Source of the DNA: JACVRW01 sp963811055
GTDB lineage: Bacteria > Actinomycetota > Thermoleophilia > Solirubrobacterales > Thermoleophilaceae
NCBI GenBank assembly: GCA_963811055.1
Contig: CAWEPQ010000020.1
Coordinates: forward strand, 62,001-126,000
Length of the DNA: 64,000 nt
Direction of reading: 5' to 3'
Shown here: one piece after another, positions 60,383 through 64,000 of the stretch
Numbering within the stretch: position 1 is the stretch's first letter
Layout of the letters: each line of letters opens with the position of its first letter
Notes under the pieces: generated by a model
Told to the model about the DNA's origin: nothing
Databases searched by the model: none
What the model saw: the letters and a program-made list of their open reading frames with translations, nothing else
Position numbers and translations under genes: made by a program

Positions 60383-62263
60383 TTGAAGAAGCAGTTGCTC
60401 GTCACGGTGGACCGTGGCGAAACAAGAGTCGGCATCCTCGAGGCGGAGGGAACACCCTCCGGCTCTAGAGACAGCCGGCAGACAAAGGCCGACGACTGGC
60501 GTGTCGCGGAGCTCTACATAGAGCGACGCGGCAACCGCTCGATCGTCGGAAACATCTACAAGGGCAAGGTCGACAACGTCCTGCCCGGCCTCGAGGCCGC
60601 GTTCGTGGACATCGGCCTCGACAAGAACGGCTTTCTCCACGCGGACGACCTGGTCTTCCCGGGTGTCGAGCTTGCGCGGCGTGGCCGCTCCGGCCGCACC
60701 AAGGGCAAGCGGATCGGCGAGGTGCTCAAGCCCGGCCAGGAGATCCTGGTCCAGGCGATCAAGGACCCGCTCAAGACCAAGGGCCCGCGCCTGTCCATGC
60801 AGCTCTCGATAGCGGGCCGTTACCTCGTGTACGTGCCCCAGGGCGAGGGCGTGGGGGTCTCCCGCAGGCTTGACGACAAGGAGCGCGACCGGCTGCGCAA
60901 GGCCGCCGGCAAGATCGACCTCCGCGGCGGCGGCGCCATCGTTCGCACCGCCGCCCAGGGGGCCAAGCGCGAGGACTTCGAGCGCGAGATCAAGTACCTC
61001 CACAAGCTCCACGACGTGCTCCAGCAGCGCGGCAAGGAGACCCCGGCGCCCGAGATGGTCTTCCAGGAGGCCGACCTGTCGGTGCGCGTTGCGCGCGACA
61101 TCTTCTCGGGTGAGTTCGAGCGGGCGATAGTGGACGACGAGAAGCAGCACCATCGCCTCGAGTCGTTCTTCAACCGCACGGCGCCGGAGCTGCTCGAGAG
61201 GCTCGAGCTGTACAAGGACGACGAGCCGCTCTTCGACCGCTACGGCGCCGAGGAGGCGATCCAGTCGGTGCTCAGGCGCCGGGTGGACCTGCCGAGCGGC
61301 GGCTACCTGATGATCGACTACGCCGAGGCGATGACGGTCATCGACGTGAACTCCGGGTCGTTCACCGGCCGCGGCAAGGGCGCGAAGCTCGAGGACACGA
61401 TCACTCGCACGAACCTCGAGGCGGCCGACGAGGTCGTCAAGCAGCTCCGCCTCCGCGACATCGGCGGGATCATCGTCATCGACTTCATCGACATGGCGCG
61501 CGCCCGCAACCGCGACGCGGTGCTGAAGACGTTGCGCAAGTCGCTCGACGAGGACCGCACCAAGACCTATGTGGTCGAGATCTCACCGCTCGGGCTGGTG
61601 GAGATGACCCGCCAGAACGTGACGGACGGCGTGCGCGAGATCCTCACCAAGACCTGCCCCACGTGCGACGGCGAGGGCGTGGTGCTGTCCGAGGACACCG
61701 TGGCGATCGACATCGAGCGCGAGCTGCGCGACCTGGCCGCCGAGCGGCCGGACTCGCCTGCGTTCCTGATTCGCGTGAACCCGAAGGTGGCGTCCAAGCT
61801 GGTCGGCGCGCACGGCATGCCGGGGCCGGTCGTCGAGATCGAGCGGGAGACCGGTCGCCACTTCCACTTCGAGGGCACGGAGGCGCTGCCGATCGACTCC
61901 TTCCAGGTGGTGCTCGAGGGCACCCACGAGGAGGTCGAGGAGCGCGCGCTCCCGTTCCGCGAGGGCGAGGAGGTGCTCGTCACGATCGAGGAGCCGCACA
62001 TGTACAACGACGACGACGCGGTGGCCAAGCTCGACGGCTACATCGTGTCGGTGTCGGGTGCCGGCCGGATGGTGGGCGAGAAGACGCTGGTCCGGATCGA
62101 GAAGGTGGACCGCTCGGCCGCCCAGGCCTCACTGGTCAACCCTCCGGAGGGCCACAGGGGCTCATCGGACGGGGAGGGCGAGGACGGCGAGGCTCCCAGA
62201 CGGCGCCGCGGGCGCCGCGGAGGGCGGAACCGGCGGCGTAAGCCGGCGGAGTCTTCGTCCTAG
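60383..62263 (+). CDS. rng: Ribonuclease E/G family endoribonuclease
   Basis: The 626-residue protein starts at TTG 60383, 17 bases after rodA. It has an S1 domain (about 45-135, GNIYKGKVDNVLPGLEAAFVD), the RNase H-like/DNase I-like catalytic core with the Mg-binding Asp residues in VIDVNSGSFTG and IVIDFIDMARARNRD, and the Zn-link CPTCDGEGVV. The C-terminal 30 residues are Arg-rich (RRRRGRRGGRNRRRK), probably RNA-binding. It matures rRNA and degrades mRNA. The mre-rng-rplU-rpmA order is common. Confidence 0.95.
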   Translation: MKKQLLVTVDRGETRVGILEAEGTPSGSRDSRQTKADDWRVAELYIERRGNRSIVGNIYKGKVDNVLPGLEAAFVDIGLDKNGFLHADDLVFPGVELARRGRSGRTKGKRIGEVLKPGQEILVQAIKDPLKTKGPRLSMQLSIAGRYLVYVPQGEGVGVSRRLDDKERDRLRKAAGKIDLRGGGAIVRTAAQGAKREDFEREIKYLHKLHDVLQQRGKETPAPEMVFQEADLSVRVARDIFSGEFERAIVDDEKQHHRLESFFNRTAPELLERLELYKDDEPLFDRYGAEEAIQSVLRRRVDLPSGGYLMIDYAEAMTVIDVNSGSFTGRGKGAKLEDTITRTNLEAADEVVKQLRLRDIGGIIVIDFIDMARARNRDAVLKTLRKSLDEDRTKTYVVEISPLGLVEMTRQNVTDGVREILTKTCPTCDGEGVVLSEDTVAIDIERELRDLAAERPDSPAFLIRVNPKVASKLVGAHGMPGPVVEIERETGRHFHFEGTEALPIDSFQVVLEGTHEEVEERALPFREGEEVLVTIEEPHMYNDDDAVAKLDGYIVSVSGAGRMVGEKTLVRIEKVDRSAAQASLVNPPEGHRGSSDGEGEDGEAPRRRRGRRGGRNRRRKPAESSS

Positions 62264-62275
62264 GGCTCTTCACGT

Positions 62276-62311
62276 TTCGGGTTCGGGGCTTGCGCAAGCC
62301 CCGGACCTGAA
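62276..62311 (+). terminator. Strong hairpin after rng
   Basis: An 18-base arm (62276-62293) pairs with 62294-62311 allowing two G-T wobbles; the central CGGGGCTTGC / GCAAGCCCCG is perfect. It begins 12 bases after the rng stop. It lacks a following U-tract but should separate rng from the transporter gene. Confidence 0.6.
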
Positions 62312-62326
62312 CGTAAGAGCGGCCGC

Positions 62327-62332
62327 TAGCGT
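62327..62332 (+). promoter_or_regulatory. Candidate -10 element (TAGCGT) of the DMT gene
   Basis: TAGCGT ends 11 bases before GTG 62344 and follows the rng hairpin. No ribosome-binding site is visible. Confidence 0.35.
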
Positions 62333-62343
62333 CAACCAACAAC

Positions 62344-63255
62344 GTGAGTCGTCCCGCCGCTCTCGCCCTCTACGTGATGCTCGTAGTCATCTGGTCGAGC
62401 ACCTGGGTGGCGATCAAGTTCGGGCTCGAGGACTGCCCGGCGCTGCTCGGGGCGGGCGCGCGCTTCGCTTTCGCCGGCCTCGTGCTCCTCGGCGTGACGC
62501 TGATCAGGCGGCGCTCGCTTCGCACCGATCCACGGCTCGCCGGGATCATGGCTCTGCTGCCATTCGCGTTCGCCTACGGGCTCGTCTACTGGGGGGAGCA
62601 GCACATCCCGTCCGGGCTCGCGGCCGTGCTGTTCGGCGTGCTGCCGCTCTACACGGCGCTGATCGGCGGCGCGCTCCTGCCGGACGAGCCCATGCACCCG
62701 CGGCTGTTCGCCGGTGTGCTGATCGCGATCGCCGGGCTGGCGCTCGCCTTTGTGGAAAGCCTCGACCTCGGAAGCGACGACCTGGCCTGGGCGGGCGCCC
62801 TGGCACTGCTGCTCTCGCCGCTCGGCGCATCGGTTGGAAACGTGGCCATCAAGCTGCGCGCCGCCCGTCTCGACGCCGTGGTGCTCAACGGCTGGGCGAT
62901 GCTCGGGGGCGGTGCGCTGCTGCTGATCCTGTCCGGCATCACCGAGAGCTGGGGCGAGTTCGCCTGGACCGGAGAGTCGCTCGGGTCGATCGCCTACCTC
63001 GCACTGGTCGGCTCGGCCATCGCGTTCGTTGTGCTCACGGTGTTGTTGCGCCAGATCAGCGCCCGCTCGATGTCCTTCCTCGCGATGCTGCTGCCGTTCG
63101 GGGCGCTCGCGTTCGGGGCGGCGCTCTACGACGAGCCCGTGACCGCCCGTGCGGCGGCCGGTGCGGGGCTGGTGGCCGCGGGGTTGATGCTCGCCCAGGG
63201 AATGGGCCTGGGGACCCGGATGCGGGAGCCCGCCGCGGCCCCTGCGGATCGCTAG
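62344..63255 (+). CDS. DMT-superfamily (EamA-type) transporter
   Basis: The 303-residue protein starts at GTG 62344. It has ten hydrophobic segments and two EamA repeats (LVVIWSSTWVAIKFGLED at the start; LALVGSAIAFVVLTVLLRQ and the closing PVTARAAAGAGLVAAGLML). It is an inner-membrane metabolite exporter of unknown substrate. It is inserted between rng and rplU. Its stop codon lies in the TAGACT hexamer that probably serves rplU. Confidence 0.85.
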   Translation: MSRPAALALYVMLVVIWSSTWVAIKFGLEDCPALLGAGARFAFAGLVLLGVTLIRRRSLRTDPRLAGIMALLPFAFAYGLVYWGEQHIPSGLAAVLFGVLPLYTALIGGALLPDEPMHPRLFAGVLIAIAGLALAFVESLDLGSDDLAWAGALALLLSPLGASVGNVAIKLRAARLDAVVLNGWAMLGGGALLLILSGITESWGEFAWTGESLGSIAYLALVGSAIAFVVLTVLLRQISARSMSFLAMLLPFGALAFGAALYDEPVTARAAAGAGLVAAGLMLAQGMGLGTRMREPAAAPADR

Positions 63256-63258
63256 ACT
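63253..63258 (+). promoter_or_regulatory. Candidate -10 element (TAGACT) of rplU-rpmA
   Basis: TAGACT overlaps the stop codon of the DMT gene and lies 39 bases before the rplU ATG, giving a short leader that contains a tandem repeat. Confidence 0.4.
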
Positions 63259-63260
63259 CG

Positions 63261-63287
63261 CCTCCGGCGCCTGGACCTCCGGCGCCT
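63261..63287 (+). repeat. Tandem repeat in the rplU leader
   Basis: CCTCCGGCGCCT occurs twice (63261-63272 and 63276-63287), separated by 3 bases. Because GGCGCC is self-complementary, the two copies can also form a hairpin. A TTTCCTTT follows before the ATG, which gives it an attenuator-like appearance. Confidence 0.5.
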
Positions 63288-63297
63288 TTCCTTTGCC

Positions 63298-63657
63298 ATG
63301 TACGCGATCGTAAAAGTCGGCGGTAAGCAGTACCGCGTTGAAAAGGGCGATTCGCTCGTCGTGGATCGCATGCGCGCGGACGAGGGCGACAAGGTCGCTC
63401 TCCAACCGCTGCTCTACGCGGATGGCGACAAGTCCGTGCTCTCCGGCGACGACCTCGAGAAGGTAAAGGTCGAGGCCACCGTCACCGGACACGAGCGCGG
63501 CAAGAAGATCCACGTGCTGAAGTTCAAGCCCAAGCGCGGCTACAAGCGCCGCAGCGGCCACCGCTCGGACCTGACGCGGCTGGAGATCGGCGACATCAAG
63601 GTCGCGGCCCGCCGCTCGCCGGCAAAGAAGAAGGAGGACGCGGAAGATGGCTCATAA
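63298..63657 (+). CDS. rplU: 50S ribosomal protein L21
   Basis: The 119-residue protein starts at ATG 63298 with YAIVKVGGKQYRVEKGD, and has KKIHVLKFKPKRGYKRRSGHR, the family signature. A Lys/Glu/Asp-rich C-terminal extension of about 15 residues follows. It binds 23S rRNA in the 50S subunit. Its 3' end overlaps rpmA by 11 bases. Confidence 0.97.
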   Translation: MYAIVKVGGKQYRVEKGDSLVVDRMRADEGDKVALQPLLYADGDKSVLSGDDLEKVKVEATVTGHERGKKIHVLKFKPKRGYKRRSGHRSDLTRLEIGDIKVAARRSPAKKKEDAEDGS

Positions 63658-63904
63658 GAAGGGACTCGGATCGAGCCGCAACGGCCGCGACTCCAACGCC
63701 AAGCGCCTCGGCGTCAAGGTGTTCGCGGGTCAGACCGTCACAGGCGGCGAGATCATCGTGCGCCAGCGCGGAACCCGCTTCAAGCCCGGCGAGGGCACCG
63801 GCATCGGCCGCGACGACACGATCTTCGCCGCGCGACCAGGCATCGTGCAGTTCTCCACCGGGCACCGCGGGCGTGTCATCACGGTGGATCCTCAGGCCGA
63901 GTAG
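63647..63904 (+). CDS. rpmA: 50S ribosomal protein L27
   Basis: The 85-residue protein starts at ATG 63647 with MAHKKGLGSSRNGRDS, and has GVKVFAGQTVTGGEIIVRQRGT. AAGGAGG in the rplU 3' end is its ribosome-binding site. There is no cleavable N-terminal extension of the kind found in Firmicutes. L27 contacts the peptidyl-transferase centre. Confidence 0.97.
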   Translation: MAHKKGLGSSRNGRDSNAKRLGVKVFAGQTVTGGEIIVRQRGTRFKPGEGTGIGRDDTIFAARPGIVQFSTGHRGRVITVDPQAE

Positions 63905-64000
63905 CTAGCCGGCCGGCAGCGGCTCGAGCCCCGGCTCGGGCTGCACGCCCACCGAGTTCAGCATGAAGGCCACCAGGTGGTACTGGCCCACGAGCACGCA
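63905..64000 (-). CDS. Carboxymuconolactone-decarboxylase-like protein, C-terminal fragment (5' end beyond window)
   Basis: The last 31 codons before TAG (complement of 63905-63907) are visible. The segment VGQYHLVAFMLNSVGVQPEPG resembles the C-terminus of AhpD/carboxymuconolactone-decarboxylase family proteins. The catalytic Cys region lies outside the window, so the assignment is tentative. Its stop codon directly abuts that of rpmA. Confidence 0.55.
   Translation of the reverse strand, partial: CVLVGQYHLVAFMLNSVGVQPEPGLEPLPAG

Overview
The window is high-GC, gene-dense bacterial DNA from a chromosome. Gene content points to the actinobacterial class Thermoleophilia (Solirubrobacterales-like). 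It carries a single tig-clpP-clpX locus, a contiguous mreB-mreC-mreD-mrdA-rodA-rng block leading to rplU-rpmA, many GTG/TTG starts, and secreted proteins with Arg/Lys-rich beta-type tails. The taxonomic call is an inference. I saw no rRNA, tRNA, CRISPR array, insertion sequence or prophage.

Left half (1-31.2 kb), accessory metabolism and envelope functions: a truncated PAS-GGDEF sensor; a PYROXD2-like flavoprotein; an orphan ZnuA-type lipoprotein behind a perfect Fur/Zur-type palindrome; alpha/beta hydrolases; a PucR-type regulator next to a fatty-acid desaturase; a coupled DUF1800-DUF1501-cupredoxin operon; transporters; a cysteine-free ribosomal protein S4; a GMC oxidoreductase / Baeyer-Villiger monooxygenase / hydrolase operon running into a secreted GH94-like protein; a secreted esterase; a TolB-like secreted protein; lutABC for lactate oxidation; and two tandem peptidase-E-like genes.

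Middle (31.2-40.2 kb): a diguanylate cyclase, a VOC dioxygenase, a wax ester synthase/DGAT, an FMN reductase, an acyl-CoA carboxylase beta subunit, RNase D, and a secreted fusion of an M14 carboxypeptidase with an N-acetylmuramoyl-L-alanine amidase.

Right part (40.2-64 kb), housekeeping: tig and clpP, then a secreted protein and an MFS pump separating clpP from clpX. A PNPOx protein, MBL and SRPBCC genes follow, then valS-folC-epimerase, a zinc-ribbon membrane protein, ndk, maf, the rod-shape operon mreBCD-mrdA-rodA, rng, a DMT transporter, rplU and rpmA, ending in a cut carboxymuconolactone-decarboxylase-like gene. Together these cover protein folding and turnover, translation, folate metabolism and cell elongation.

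Three organisational patterns recur. Genes within operons are coupled by ATGA, GTGA or TGATG overlaps. Many first genes have a TANNNT hexamer only 6-11 bases before the start codon and no Shine-Dalgarno sequence, which suggests leaderless mRNAs. Six of about eleven convergent gene pairs share a single CTAG or TTAG in which both stop codons lie. An intergenic palindromic repeat occurs three times between 41.7 and 53.7 kb. I see no single clearly unprecedented system. The most promising leads are the DUF1800/DUF1501/cupredoxin operon, the secreted GH94-like protein with an apparent CTG start, and the M14-amidase fusion.
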